Assembly: GCA_002118135.1 (NCBI GenBank)
Contig: BDIU01000098.1
Location: forward strand, 17,904 to 81,903
Direction: 5' to 3'
Origin: Trebouxia sp. TZW2008
Lineage: Eukaryota > Chlorophyta > Trebouxiophyceae > Trebouxiales > Trebouxiaceae
Length of the DNA: 64,000 nucleotides
Positions 41,543-53,500 of this stretch are shown piece after piece (the stretch's first letter is position 1; every line of letters starts with the position of its first letter). The notes under the pieces are model-generated. The model was not told where the DNA came from. It made no database searches and worked only from the letters and a program-made list of their open reading frames with translations. Position numbers and translations under genes: made by a program.

Positions 41543-43337
41543 TTAGGAGATGGTGTTTCCACCGCTTCCAGTGCGGCCTTGTCCTGAGCCGTAGCCAGTG
41601 TTGGTGCCTGTGCCTGTGCCAGTGCCGCTTGATCCATAGCCAGTGTTGGTACCAGTGCCAGTACCCTGTGATCCATAGCCAGTGCTGGTGCCTGTGCCAG
41701 TGCCTCTGCCAGTGTTGGTTCCCTGGCCATGAGTCTCCCTGTATGACTCAGTGCCTGGGATGTAGCTGGCAAGGCCACCTGCAGTGCCTGAGGATGCACC
41801 AGTGCCAGTGCCTGTGCCAGAGCCGTAGCCAGCTCCAGTGGTGGTGCCAGTGCGGGATCCAGTGACGCCAGTCCCAGTAGATCCAGTCACACCAGTGGTG
41901 CCGCGGTTGCCAGTCACACCAGTGCCGTACTCAGCAGTTGGGACACCGCCACAGGGGTCAGCCTGAGTGACCTCAACAATGCGTTCCTTGGTGTCAACCA
42001 CCTCTGATGTGCGGTTGTGGGTCTGCTCACGCTCTTGTCCTGCACAGCAGATGCTCATACTGAATAACTGTGTCAACTGTAAATGTTGAAATCAATTCAG
42101 GCAAAACTGCCTGTGATGCCAGCATTGCATGCAAACATGTAGACGTCAGAATTCAATGCAAATCTTGAGCAACGATGTGTCTTTCAACATAACTCTTATC
42201 CAGACAAGCATCATTGGCTCACAGTCGCAGCATCAATACTGCAAGGCATTGCTCTCAAACTGCTGCTGCTGATGTCAAAGTACACGCCAGTGTGAGCAAT
42301 TGCAAAAGCAGGGAAGAATATTTGCTGACCTGTTGGCCTGGTCTCAACCACAAACTCCTTCTCGACAGGGTGGTGCTCACGGATGTAAGTCTTGATCTCC
42401 TTGATCACTGGACGGTCCTCAACCTGCAATAAAATGGCTGGCATCAGTTGGTCCAGCAGCAAAATGCAGCAGCAGCAGCAGTTCAGGTAGCACAAAAAGA
42501 GTAGCAGCAGCTTTGCAGCTTGCAAGCACTTACCGCTGTGTAGTACTTGGTATCACATACGATGCTGGTGTCTCCAACAATGGCGTGGTTGCGGTCAAAC
42601 TGCATGTCACAAAAGAATGTCAGCACCAGAATATATTGGGCATAGTGAAGGATATGTTGCTGAGATGCTAACAGAACAGCAAAATGCAGTGCCCACCCCA
42701 CTCTGGTGCGTGATGTTCAGCCCACGGAATGCGTCTGAGACACCACCAGTCCTGCCGCTTGTCACACCAGTGCCAGCACCGGTGCCGACTCCAGTGCCGG
42801 TGGTGCCAGTCCTGCTAACATTGCTGCCGGAGTTGACGCCAGAACCAGTTCCGGTGTTGGCACCAGAGCGTCCTTCGAGCTGGCTGGTGGCTCCTGTTGC
42901 GCCTGAACGTGCACCTGCTGATGTGCTGCCCTCGTAGTTCAAGTTTCTGGCCTCTTCTGATCCCACGTTGCCACGCTGGCTGCCTGACCCGTAGCCTGCA
43001 GCAACGACGGAAGCCATCAGCCCGGAGGAAGGACAGATAGACTTTGAGCAAAGAGTGCAGTTTGGCAGAGAAAGAAATTGGCGCCGAAAGCAGATTCAGC
43101 TAAAGTCGGCTGCCATGCATGCCACCAGGATCTATGTTCGAGGAGCATTTGTGTCAAACAAGACGTTGTAACAGGCTCATGGCTGTCCGCAAGAGCTGTC
43201 TTACCAGAGCCAGCATTGGTGCCAGTGCCGGTGCCAGTGCCAACGCCTGAACCGGTGTTACCGGTGCCTGAGCGACCGACATCCTGCTCGACCTCGTTTT
43301 CAGCCTTCTTGCGGCCTAGTCCGAAAAGTCCAGACAT
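41543..43337 (-). CDS. Gly/Thr/Ser-rich disordered, hydrophilin- or LEA-like protein
   Basis: Five minus-strand exons, 43205-43337, 42697-42995, 42534-42599, 42330-42423 and 41543-42039, give 362 residues. The N- and C-terminal parts are low complexity with GTGTGTGTN and [11 protein letters not shown] repeats. Between them is an ordered-looking core with [49 protein letters not shown] and [11 protein letters not shown], whose Val/Glu/Arg repeats recall stress-associated hydrophilins and DUF2382-type proteins; I cannot assign a family with certainty. The composition (Gly, Thr, Ser; very few hydrophobics) fits a desiccation or stress protectant. The start [15 protein letters not shown] follows a CpG-rich leader. 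Confidence 0.75.
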
Positions 43338-44993
43338 GTTGAAAGCTGTTTGTCAGGAGGAGCTGAAGTGCTTTTCGTAAAGAATCAAGACACACTAAAA
43401 AGCTGTGTTTGTCGCGGCGAGTCAACAACACGAGTGACGATTAGGGTACTGTGCGAGCGTAGCTACGGGCTAGATCTCCTTGGCTGACGCAAATTCAATA
43501 TCATCGACAAGGTATCAATTAGTCATGCCTTTGCAGAGCTTCCCGCTTTGCAAACTGAATCAAACCAAGCTCCAGTGGCAAGTGGTGATCGACAGAGATC
43601 GCAAAGCAACAGCGGCTTACGGAGGCTTGCTTCACAGCCCCTTTCATGGAGGCTGATCGCTGAACGCGAGAGCTGCAGAGCTATTCGCCTCTTTCCTGTC
43701 ATGCTTCTGCCTGCCTGGCTCAAGCTCTGTTCTATGACGCGCTGAACTACTTCTTTCGTGCAGTCGTTTGGCTTGGAGTTCTATGTGTGCATGATTAGTT
43801 CTGCAAATCTTTCCAACATCCTGTACTTGTTAAATTTCTCAGCAGCAGCACAGGCCTGACAGGTTTGCAGAGCTACTCAACGCTTTCCCAATATGCTCCA
43901 TGCAGCACTTGCCTGCTTTGCTCAACCCCACCTCTGTGATGCACTGAACTGCTTCATACCTGCATGTGCTCATGTTTGAGTAGCTGCTCAAATGAATTTC
44001 ACAAATGTTCTCAAAAGCCTGTACACTTGACACTCTTCCTCAGCAGCAGCATGGGTTTGGGCGCCCTGGTGACAAGCGGCAGAAATCATGCAGCGACAGC
44101 GGCTTACAAAGGCTCTTTTCATGCGCCGACATGTGCAACCACTGAGCAGGAAGCAGGGCAGTTTGTATCAGTCTGTTGTCATACTTTGCGAGGGCGACAC
44201 AAGATGTTGACCAAGATTGGCCATACCATAGATCCAGCTACATATGGACGGCCATACCTGTGCTACTGTCGTTCTGTGGAATAGGCTTGGTTGGGGTGAT
44301 GCAACAGCATCCAGCATGCAGTCAGATTCCATTCTGGTACAGATGCAGGAGCCTTAGCAACAACTGTGGATACCACATTCTGCGACACTGTGCGGCACAT
44401 GCGTCAGCTTAGGTGTGAGGGATGGCATAGATACTGCATGCCCAAGTGACCTTCAAGTCTCAAACAGCATATCCATCTGACAGATGTTGCTGAATTGCCC
44501 TTGTATTGCTATGTATACACATAGCTGTTGTCTAATCTGTAGTTGCAGCTGTGCTTCCCTCATACTTGTATGGCTTGCACACAGGAGCGTCATAGAGCAC
44601 CAGCCGGTGTAATGCAATGCGCTAAAGACTGGCACTGCACATGCATACAGGCAAACAGCTACGGACACCATATGTGCATAAAGTCTGCAGAAGGCCGTGT
44701 GACATACGAACTACCCCGGCTTATCTGCACGCAATTACTCTCAAAGCAAGCGACACTATGTCGGCATGGTGGGAAGCTGCTGTAACTACAATACATGTTG
44801 TTCCAAGCCTGCTGATGTAAGCGTAGACCCATCAGTGACACATAATCAGCCATTTGAAGAACAATGTTACACTGCTGCAGCTTGTTTGAATCTTGTAAAG
44901 ATGGCAAAGGTTCTTGCCATTCAGTGCAGACCCTGTGGCTATAAGGGAAACAGCAAGCATGCAAGATGCCAGCCTTACAACAAGACTTTTGAA
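43338..44993. other. Intergenic region with tandem duplication
   Basis: About 1.65 kb between the start of the Gly/Thr-rich gene and the stop of the RabGGTase gene (both minus). The first 300 bases are CpG-rich, as expected for a promoter. The rest contains a roughly 200-bp tandem duplication (listed) and no supportable gene. Confidence 0.5.
43735..44060. repeat. Tandem duplication, about 200-bp period, intergenic
   Basis: The blocks GACGCGCTGAACTACTTC, TGTGCATGATTAGTTCTGCA and CTCAGCAGCAGCACAGG at 43735-43855 recur in the same order, diverged, at 43938-44055 (GATGCACTGAACTGCTTC ... CTCAGCAGCAGCATGGG). A GGCTTACGGAGGCT / GGCTTACAAAGGCT pair (43614 and 44101) lies just outside and is in a different order. 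Confidence 0.7.
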
Positions 44994-47308
44994 TCAAGGG
45001 CCAACTGGAGTCAGTGATTGAGTGATCCGAGTGGCCTTGCCCTGCATAGCGTCAAGATAGTACCCTTTCCTATAAGGATCTATTTGTATCAATGACTTGT
45101 AGATACACTCTGCTTCAGGACACTTGCTACTGTCTGAATGCTGCAGCTGGTGCTGAACCTCCCTGAGTCGAGCCAGTGTGAGGAGGGGCCATTTCTGACC
45201 TGACCTGTCCTCTTCGCCAGTACCTGCCTGTTGCTCCATCTGCAGAATGTCCTGGCACATGGCAGCCTGCTCTTCAAGTGTTGTCTCAAGAGTCTGCAAT
45301 GCGCAGGCAGTACAATTAGCGCTGCTGTCAGCAGGACGCATGTCAGCAACAGCAGCTAATGCTAGTTTCTCAACAGCATCACTGCAGATTTGTAAGGCAA
45401 AAGGTGTGCTTCAGTGCAACTGCATTGCTGCAAGTGAAGGCAGATACGTTGTTGAGGAGAATGTACCTATCTAGTGCACTGCATGCCCTGAGTCTGCTTG
45501 CAGTGCATTTCCCAGCAAAGCAAGTAGCAGCCCAGCATGACACAACATTCTATGTACAGTCTCCACAAGATGCGCTTGTGTGCTGTTGCTTGCAACGCTC
45601 AAGCTCAGACATGAACAGATCTGCATGCAAGGTGGAAAGCAGTGCACCTGTCTGGCAGCTGCTTCTTGAGGAGAGTCCTTGGCCTTTTCCCAACCAGCCA
45701 GAGAGTTGCCAATGAGCCATCTGAGGTACAGCCAGCTGCTCTGGTCGTGAGGCTCTGTGTAGAATGCATTCTTCACCAGCTCATACTCCTGCTGCAAAAC
45801 ATGACTGGGCAAGGGCTGCACCGTGCCTGTGCCTGCATTGTGACGTTCCGTAAAGTCAGCATGATCACACAGTAGCCTTCTTTGCATGCCGTTTGGCATG
45901 CCAGCAATGCAGTCTCTATTGTGAACTTTGTATTGTACAATATTGCTGCATATTGCTTGTTCAGCAAAGTGGCAGCGTGCTCAATTATCAAGTGCTGGCA
46001 GGCAGACAAAGATGGCAATCAGAGCAATCAAGCTTTCAGGTTGTGTCAAGTAAGGCAGGCAGACATGACTGTTGCATCATCCTGGTTACTACATATTTGG
46101 CTCAAAGCCCCCATGTGATAGTCTCATGCCTATCACCTCTACACAGAGTCATGGCACTGTCATGTCTGGCAACTGTGCAACCAATCACATCTAAGGGCAT
46201 GGGATAATCACCTGATGAGGAAGCAGGGGAGTCCTTTTGGGAGTCAGCAGCCAGCAGCTCAGCCAAACTCAGAGTTGGCCGCTCTGTATTGAGGGCTTGC
46301 AGCACCCTGGTCCGCTCATGCCACGCTGAGTAATTGCTGAAGTTGTCCTCAATTCTGTTCAAGACATACTCTTCCTGATCTTCTGCTGACAGGCCCATCA
46401 AATTGATGAGCAGGCGCCAGTAAGACCAGCAGTGAAAGTTGCGGGAGTCTGCCATCATGAATCTGCACAGCCACTACAGCATTGCGATTCATGTTCTCTA
46501 TCTGGTTCAGGTACTGCTGAATGCTGAACTCAAGACAGAATGCTTGAGGCGCCCTTGAGGGTACCAAGGTACGCTGCAAGTGTTGGGGTGGCTTTATTGA
46601 GTTTCCCGGCAGCACCGGCAGGACATTCTGTGCAAAGCTAGCTCACTGTATGCAGCACAAAGGAACTTTCCAACTTACTGTTTGACCAACTGTAGCTCTG
46701 TGTCCAGAGGCAGCAGGCGCATCTGGATGATCCACTTGCGGTGATGCCATGAGCTGTAAGACTTTGGATTTCTGGTGAGAGCTGCTTGTGTGAGCTGTAT
46801 TTCCTGCTGGGCTATCCTTTTGGCTGTTTCAGGGCCATCACAGCCCTGCGACATTAAAGCACGTACTCTTGCTGTTATGAAAGCTTGTGCCAGTCCTTGT
46901 CTAAAACGCACAAAATATGGAGGATAGGCATGGCAGTGAGGGCCAGATTATACTCGCTACGCAGGCGGTGCGCACCTTCAACTTGTCATGGAGTGCTTCG
47001 CGTCTGTAGTTCCAGACTGTATAAAGCTCAGGATTCTGCTCAATCAGCTTTCCTGCTAGGTTCAGGGATTCCTCATCGTACTGTTTCGCTTTCCTTCTCC
47101 TCAGTACCTCTGCCGTGAGTCTGCTATACAACGCGATCTGCGTTATGCAACATGAGCGTCAGATCTGGTAGCCACGTGGAGGTGGTCTTCTTGCGGGCGC
47201 TCAAGTAAATTCCAGAATTGCAGAGTGATCACTCACTCGCTTTTGAGTTGCCGCGACCTTCTGCGGGTCTTCCGGCGTGCCCTTAGGCTGCCGTGGCCTG
47301 CCATGCAT
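44994..47308 (-). CDS. RGTA: Rab geranylgeranyltransferase (type II) alpha subunit
   Basis: Six minus-strand exons, 47237-47308, 46976-47137, 46679-46845, 46212-46462, 45648-45832 and 44994-45293, give 378 residues. It starts MHGRPRQP, the typical start of this subunit. Prenyltransferase alpha repeats are visible: NPELYTVWNYRREAL, NPKSYSSWHHRKWII, DSRNFHCWSYWRLLIN, NFSNYSAWHERTRVL and EPHDQSSWLYLRWLIG. The C-terminal part (KWPLLTLARL, then YYLDAM) fits the family. The enzyme, with its beta subunit and an escort protein, attaches geranylgeranyl groups to Rab GTPases in the cytosol. The product stops after the helical domain, so the leucine-rich repeats seen in plant and animal RGTA are absent, as in yeast Bet4. 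The third exon start (46845) is chosen by phase and similarity; an earlier acceptor is possible. Confidence 0.9.
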
Positions 47309-47530
47309 GTTGCAGCGATCAGGCTGACACGAGATGGATGCAAGCCGAGCAATCGCAGACAGCAGCGCAAGGTGAAACTGCAGAGGCAGCTGCGCACCTA
47401 AGCCTTGGTCAACGCATTCCGTGAGAACAGCTCTGCATGTGCCTCAGCATGCGAGAGCTGCTTTGCGGGGCATGAAGGTGATCTGCAGCAAATGCCTGCG
47501 ATCTCGGTCGCCTGTAGCTCTTGCTGCCGC
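47309..47530. promoter_or_regulatory. Compact divergent promoter, RabGGTase alpha / HAD hydrolase
   Basis: Only 222 bp separate the two start codons. The segment is CpG-rich compared with the introns on either side. It likely drives both genes. No specific factor site is claimed. Confidence 0.6.
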
Positions 47531-49594
47531 ATGAGTACAGCTGCTGTGAAAGGTCAAACCTTGCTTGGCAGAAGTCGTGCCTTTCATTCTGGAGTGTCGC
47601 GAGCGCATCGCGGGACACAAGGTCTGTCTCGGCGGTTCAAAGGAAACAAAGCGTTGGTTGTCATGGCTCAAGGTGGGTTTCGTGGGTTACACCGCATCTG
47701 CTGTTTTGGATGCTCATGGGCATGCCGCATATCAGCAGAGGTCACCATATTGAAATCAGAAAACACCTCAGTCACCTGCAATTGATTGTAAGCGTGGAAA
47801 GCAGGCAGCAATGCTAGACGCAAGGCCGTATGGGCGTTTGACTTTGATGGGGTCGTGTGCAACTCAGTAGGCGAGAGCAGCATAACAGCTTGGAAAGTAA
47901 TGTCAATGGTTTGTGTGTCGTTAGTCTTTGCGTGCAAGACTCTCATCACTGCTCAACTGCAGGCTGCTGCACAACACTGGCCACACAAGTTTGACTCTGA
48001 TCAAACCAATGCAAAAAAGCAGCAGGTTCTCAAAGATATGCAAACTGTCAGACCAGTCATTGAGACAGGGTAGGCATTGTGATTGCCTTTGGTATGCTCA
48101 ATAGCTGAGGAGCTGTGCTCCTTGTGCTCAACAAAAGCCATGACATGCACTGCATAGGTATGAGAATATCATCCAGATACGATGCTTGCTTGAGGGTGTG
48201 AAGCCCGACGACATTCTGCAAAATTGGCACAGCATTCTGCCAGAATATATGGAGAAATGGCAGCAAAGCAGAAAAGAGGTGATGCACGCAATCAGTGCTT
48301 CTTGGCACATGCTTGTCATCCACAGGTCAAGCATATTCTTCAGTGTACAGTGTTTCCTCTGCAGCAAGTAGTTGTTGGCCCAACGACTTGTTGCGCTAAA
48401 GATCTTTGCTATCAAAGTCACGCAACAAGCTCAAATCTGTAGCATGCTGTTTGTGGCGAGATTGTTGACAAACCATTGACTTTTACAAATGCAATGCAGC
48501 TGGTTGAGAAGTTTGGCAGCGTCCGAGATGCCTGGATTGCTGATGACCTTCATAGCTGGCTTGATGCCAATGAGATCTACCCTGGCATACCAGAAGATTT
48601 TGCAGCAGCTCAGAAACAAGATGAGGTGTATATTGTCACCACCAAGCAGGTAAAGTCAGCACACTCTACCTGATCAGCTTTATTGAAGCATTGCAAAGCA
48701 TGCGGCAAAGATAGAGATCTAGGTTATGAATCATATATCACGCGACATTGATCATTTCTTGAAGCTCCTGTATGGGCTGGCACTGAAGCGCCTTGTGCAT
48801 TCTGATCAAGTCTACTGTTATGCAGCGTCCTCAACATGCAGATGCAGCCATGCTCTGGCCAGCATGCTTGATGCTGTCTGGGTTGCTGATGCCTTGCTTC
48901 ATGAGGAGAGAATTGGTTGTTTATGCAGGCCAGATTTACTGAAGCTCTGATGAAAGATAAAGCCAAGGTGGACTTTTCTGCTGACAGAATCTTCTCCACA
49001 GCAGAGACCGGTCAGCCCAAGAGTGAAGTCCTGAAGCAGCTGGAACAGAAGCATCCCAACACCAGCTACCACTTTGTTGAAGACAAGCTGGGCACTCTAG
49101 ACAAGGTAGGCACTCTCTGGTACATTTCACTATTGACCATTTACACCAGAGCTCCTTCAAAGACCCCACAAAGGGGCCCACAGGACACCTTTCGTACTCA
49201 AACATGACAGTCTTTGGTATTTGTCAATAGAGCATCCAGAGCTGTAATCGAGGATGGATGCTAGTGCTGCATCACCATTTGGCCGCATTAGTACATAGCT
49301 GTAATGCGACAGTAGTTGCTGTTGCAAGACAGACAACAGCATCAACATTGTGGCCTCATCATGTCTTCTGCAACCTCCAGCACGTCTAGAATTGGCAGCT
49401 GCAACATTGTTTGCAATTGCATTGAAGCGCAATTCTGTGCACAGGTTTGTCAAGTAAAGGAGCTGGACCATTGGAGCTTGTATCTTGTGGACTGGGGCTA
49501 CAACACACAGCAAGAACGAGATAGGGCTTCCAAACACCCCCGTGTGCATGTAGTGAATCAGCATCAGCTGTCAGAAGCCATCAATCACAGTTGA
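47531..49594 (+). CDS. Plant-type HAD-superfamily hydrolase, probably plastid-targeted
   Basis: Seven exons, 47531-47672, 47805-47896, 47963-48069, 48158-48278, 48500-48649, 48929-49105 and 49445-49594, give 312 residues. The first exon encodes a Ser/Arg/Ala-rich leader without acidic residues, like a chloroplast transit peptide. The catalytic motif I is AFDFDGVVCNS (nucleophile Asp about residue 60), followed by VRPVIETGYEN, IYPGIPEDFAAAQ, VYIVTTKQARFTEAL (motif II Thr), the helix FSADRIFSTAETG and FVEDKLGTL (motif IV Asp), ending with WSLYLVDWGYNT. This order is that of an uncharacterised plant HAD family. The substrate is unknown; a phosphatase or related hydrolase is expected from the family. 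Confidence 0.9.
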
Positions 49595-50527
49595 GCAGCC
49601 AAGTTTACCAATCACAGCACATCAGGCTTTGAGCAGGCCTTGATGCCTGTCAGGCAACTGAGTACCAGCTGCTGCCTCTCAGAATGTTCAAAGTCAGAGT
49701 CTTCAGACTTGACAATGACAAAAGCAGCATTACCTGGTACAATGTAACATGGACACTTCTGACAAGTACCAGTACTAGTTCAAGTGCAGAGCACTATGAT
49801 CCTGACAATTGGATTAAATGCAAATTCTGCTGCGTGCATGCGCTGACGCACTGTGTGTGCATGCAAGCAGCAGAGTGGAGGCATCGTGTTGTATAGTAGA
49901 GGTGGTTGTGTCACTTCTACTTACTTTAGAAGTGCTTCCAAAGCTGGCTGTCATTCAGCCTGAGAGGCCTCTGTGACTTCTGCATAATCATGTGACCACA
50001 CTTCTGCACGTGCATCAGGTGCACGTGCAATGGCAACCGGCACTTCGCACTGTGATCTGATCAAAAAATGTCACGCGGCGTTCACGTCACAACGGGACTG
50101 ACTTGTTTGGCGCAGCGTGGACATTTGGTCTGCCATAGTGCGCAGGGGCGAGGGTACTCAGTGAGACCCCTGCGGTGGTTCCGTCAGCAAGTTGCTTAGG
50201 TAGCTCTGTCTGGAGGCGACTTGCGCTGTTTAAACGTCTTGACGTAGTTGACGCAGTCCCAAGCAAAGTGCCGGGACGCGGCGAAATCGTCATTGCTCTG
50301 TCCCTTCTTTCGACTTGACTCAGGCGCCAGGGACACTTTTGACATGTCGCCTTTGAACGGAAGCTTCAGCAGCCTAATGTAAACATGCAGCTGGCTTGCG
50401 AAGTACAGCAGTAGGGCATGGCATAGCACGCGCCAGTTGGGCAGTGCTGTTCCGGCACTGCTTGCTCATTTGACAGCAGACCACCCTCAGCAAGCTCAGA
50501 ACAGGGCTCAGTTTACCCCACTTCATC
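49595..50527. other. Intergenic region with CpG-rich segment
   Basis: From 49595 to about 50020 nothing coding is seen. From about 50030 to 50345 the sequence is CpG-rich and probably contains the start region of the amidotransferase-peptidase gene. A short minus-strand ORF in it is listed separately. Confidence 0.45.
50196..50345 (-). CDS. Possible small ORF (49 residues), unrecognised
   Basis: An ATG-initiated minus-strand frame starts MSKVSLAPESSRKKGQSNDD and ends with KSPPDRAT. It is hydrophilic and contains an aromatic stretch SRHFAWDCVNYVKTF that looks more protein-like than chance. It lies in a CpG-rich segment divergent from the large plus-strand gene at 50528, where a promoter is expected. 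I find no family match; an overlapping 68-residue frame covers the same bases, so this may be spurious. Confidence 0.3.
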   Translation of the reverse strand: MSKVSLAPESSRKKGQSNDDFAASRHFAWDCVNYVKTFKQRKSPPDRAT

Positions 50528-53500
50528 ATGTGTCGGCTCATGGCCTATATGGGGCCGCCAGTTCTGGTGGCAGATGTAGTTCTATGGCCTGACAGGTCCA
50601 TTCTGAAACAGTCATATGATGCCAGGGAGCGTAAAATGGACGCAACACTGCCACAACACCTGGTCAGCAATGATGTTTCTGCATTTGCTAGCATGTGTTT
50701 GCATGCCTGTTGGCTATGCTCAGAAAGTTTTGATCGCACGACAGGCATATGGCAACTTGAATGGAGATGGTTTTGGCATTGGCTGGTTCAGCCAGCATCA
50801 GGAGTGTCAGCCTTCAGATCCTTCACCATGCGTGTTTACTTCCGTCACTCCTGCATGGTAGGGGACCAGACCTTGCATGCTGGAAGCTCATGATTGCATT
50901 GGCATGGGCAAGGCTTGTTTGCCTGTCACCAGTCTCTGCTTGAGGCATGCGAACCCACATCATGGTCATGCATGTAAGGCAAGAGATCAGTGCATACTCT
51001 GTGTTCAAAATATATGACTGCAACATACACCTGCCAAAGGCTGCGACAGGTGTATTGCAGCTGTGTGGTGCAATCCACTGATGAATGACATCAGCTCATT
51101 GGTTCAAGTTGCAGGAACAATGAGAACCTGGGTCGACCATCTTGCAAGATTGTCTTTGCCTTGGTCTTCACTCGCGTGCGTGCTGCCGATGTTGCAGGAA
51201 CAATGAAAACCTGGGACGACTGTCTTGCAAGATTGTGTCTCCCTTGGTTTTTGCTCATGTGCGCGCCGCCTACCCTGGCATGCCTGTGAGTGAGCAGAAT
51301 TGCCACCCATTTCAGTTCAGCCGCTACCTGTGGATGCACAATGGTGTGCTAGGAGGGTTTATGAAGATCAGGCGAGCTCTGCTGTCAACCCTGGCAGATG
51401 CAGCATATGACACTGTCTCCTCTTTCCATTCAGACTCAGCTGTCAGCTTCTCCATCTTTCTGAATCACCTTCCTGATTTGGAGTCTCAGCAGACGCCACA
51501 GAAGCTGCTGCAGGCTATGGAGGTAGGCATTGTTCTGTGCTCATTTCAGGTAGCGTTGTGCATGATAGGCTTATGTGGGACAGGTACATTGGGATCATGT
51601 GAGATAAGTACATGAGGTTCATGTGAGATAACTGCATGAAGTTTATGTGAGATAATCATGATGTTTATGTGAGATAGATTCGTTAGATTTATGTGAGATA
51701 AGTACACCAGGTTTATGTAAGATAAGTACATGTGAGACTGAGTGTCCATGTCAGCATTTCAAAGCTGCTGCCTATACCTCAGCAATGCTTCCATTTGCGT
51801 TTGGTGAAAGCTTGGTCTGCTATGTGTCGAGGTGTTGCTGACTGTCCTGCTACATCCTGCTGGCGCTTGTGATCTGGTCCTTACCAGCAACATTTAGCAG
51901 GCAACCACAAAACCGCTTTTGCGTCTGCCTGCATTGCACCTCACAGAGGCACTGGACATCCACAGCAGAATGAGCAATCTGCATACGCTGAGCCCAACAG
52001 GTACCCTGGCTTGTCCATGAATCAGACGTCATAACTACAGCAGTCTGCTTGCAGGCAACTATAGCCACTATCACCAAGTGCCAGCAAGAGGCCGGCATCA
52101 CAGAGGTCTCCCTGCTCAACTTTGTGGTGTCAGACGGGCACAACATGGTGGCCACGCGCTATGTTTCCCATGACTCCGAGTCACCTGCCTCCCTGTATTA
52201 TGCTGAGGGGTCAGCTTTCCAAAGGGAGCCTCATGAGACAGGGGCCAGGCCTGAGTCAGCCACTCCTGGAGCTGCATCAAATGCTGCCAGCGCCAGAAAC
52301 ACAGCTGTCACAGGTTTGCCATACCTTCACTTGCTAATGTCAATGCAGGCATCCTCATGGTGTTGTTATCTGTGCTTTTGCTTGAATGTTAAATTGGTTG
52401 CCTTGCAACACTTTTTGTGTACAGTTCAGCTGCTAGCACAGCTGTCCCAGCGTAATTTGACATTGCATGCTCTTGTCTGTGGTTGTGGCTTCACCTGATA
52501 TGGTCACAGCGCACCCAGCTTGCTTTTTGTGTCACTTAGCTGGTGGTACAGTTATCTGACCCTCTTCACAGCAGCGTCCTGATGCTACAACAGCCCATGG
52601 CTATACTTGACTAGCACATACAGCAATGATTGATTTGACTGCACATGCATGGTTTGCCTCTGTTGCCAGAAGGCTATTACTGCCACACAAGTATCTGGTG
52701 CCCCAGCAAGCTTTGCAGCAGTCTTTCAGTGTATTGCATGCACTCCAACTCCTGCGGTGCAACAGAGGATGCCCAGGAGCTTTCAGTCCCAACTCCGTTC
52801 TCAGCCTCGACATATCAAGCCCATGCTCCCAGTGCTGTTGGTGTACACCAGGTGAAGGGGAGTACAGCCTGAAGTATGGTGAGGTGGGCACCCGAGTTGC
52901 CATAGTTTCCAGTGAACCCATCACTGGCTCCTCAGACTGGGTCTCAGTCCCACGCAATACAGCCCTGGTGATCAGCCAGGGCAAGAGTGGGTACGTCAGC
53001 ATCCTGAAGTCCCCCTTGTCAGGCAGTGGCAAGCATGCCAGGCAGGAGGAGGTGATGCGCTGCCTGGAGGCAGTCACCAGTGCTGCTGAGGTGGAGGGGC
53101 AGGCCTACCCCCTGCACCGCCACAAACGGCGTAGGATGACACAGAGCGTCGGTCAGCAGCCCTGCTCTGCTGCACTTTTTGCTTATTTACTTTTTGCGTG
53201 ACACTCTTTTCATTGCATGGTGTGCATGACACACCATTGTTTACATGATGTGGTTCGTGTGACACTTTGGCCTGACCTGTTTTGATGTCGAGTCAGCTGT
53301 CTGCTATTTGCTATCGTGCAACTCATTGCTAGTCTCTGGTATTAGTCAGCATTTGTGCTATTCGGACACTGATATTGTGCCTGCTTGCAAATAGATTGCG
53401 TCAGAGCTCAGTACCAAGAGAAAACGCATAAACAGTCCCCACAGCAGTCACATTTGCCCTTGCAGCCTCCATTCTCTACTGGTTGAAGGAAAGCGAATGC

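Noticed and set aside
51546..51749. Minus-strand ORF with repeated ISHIN/LSHIN motifs
   Set aside because: It is the translation of the minisatellite in an intron.
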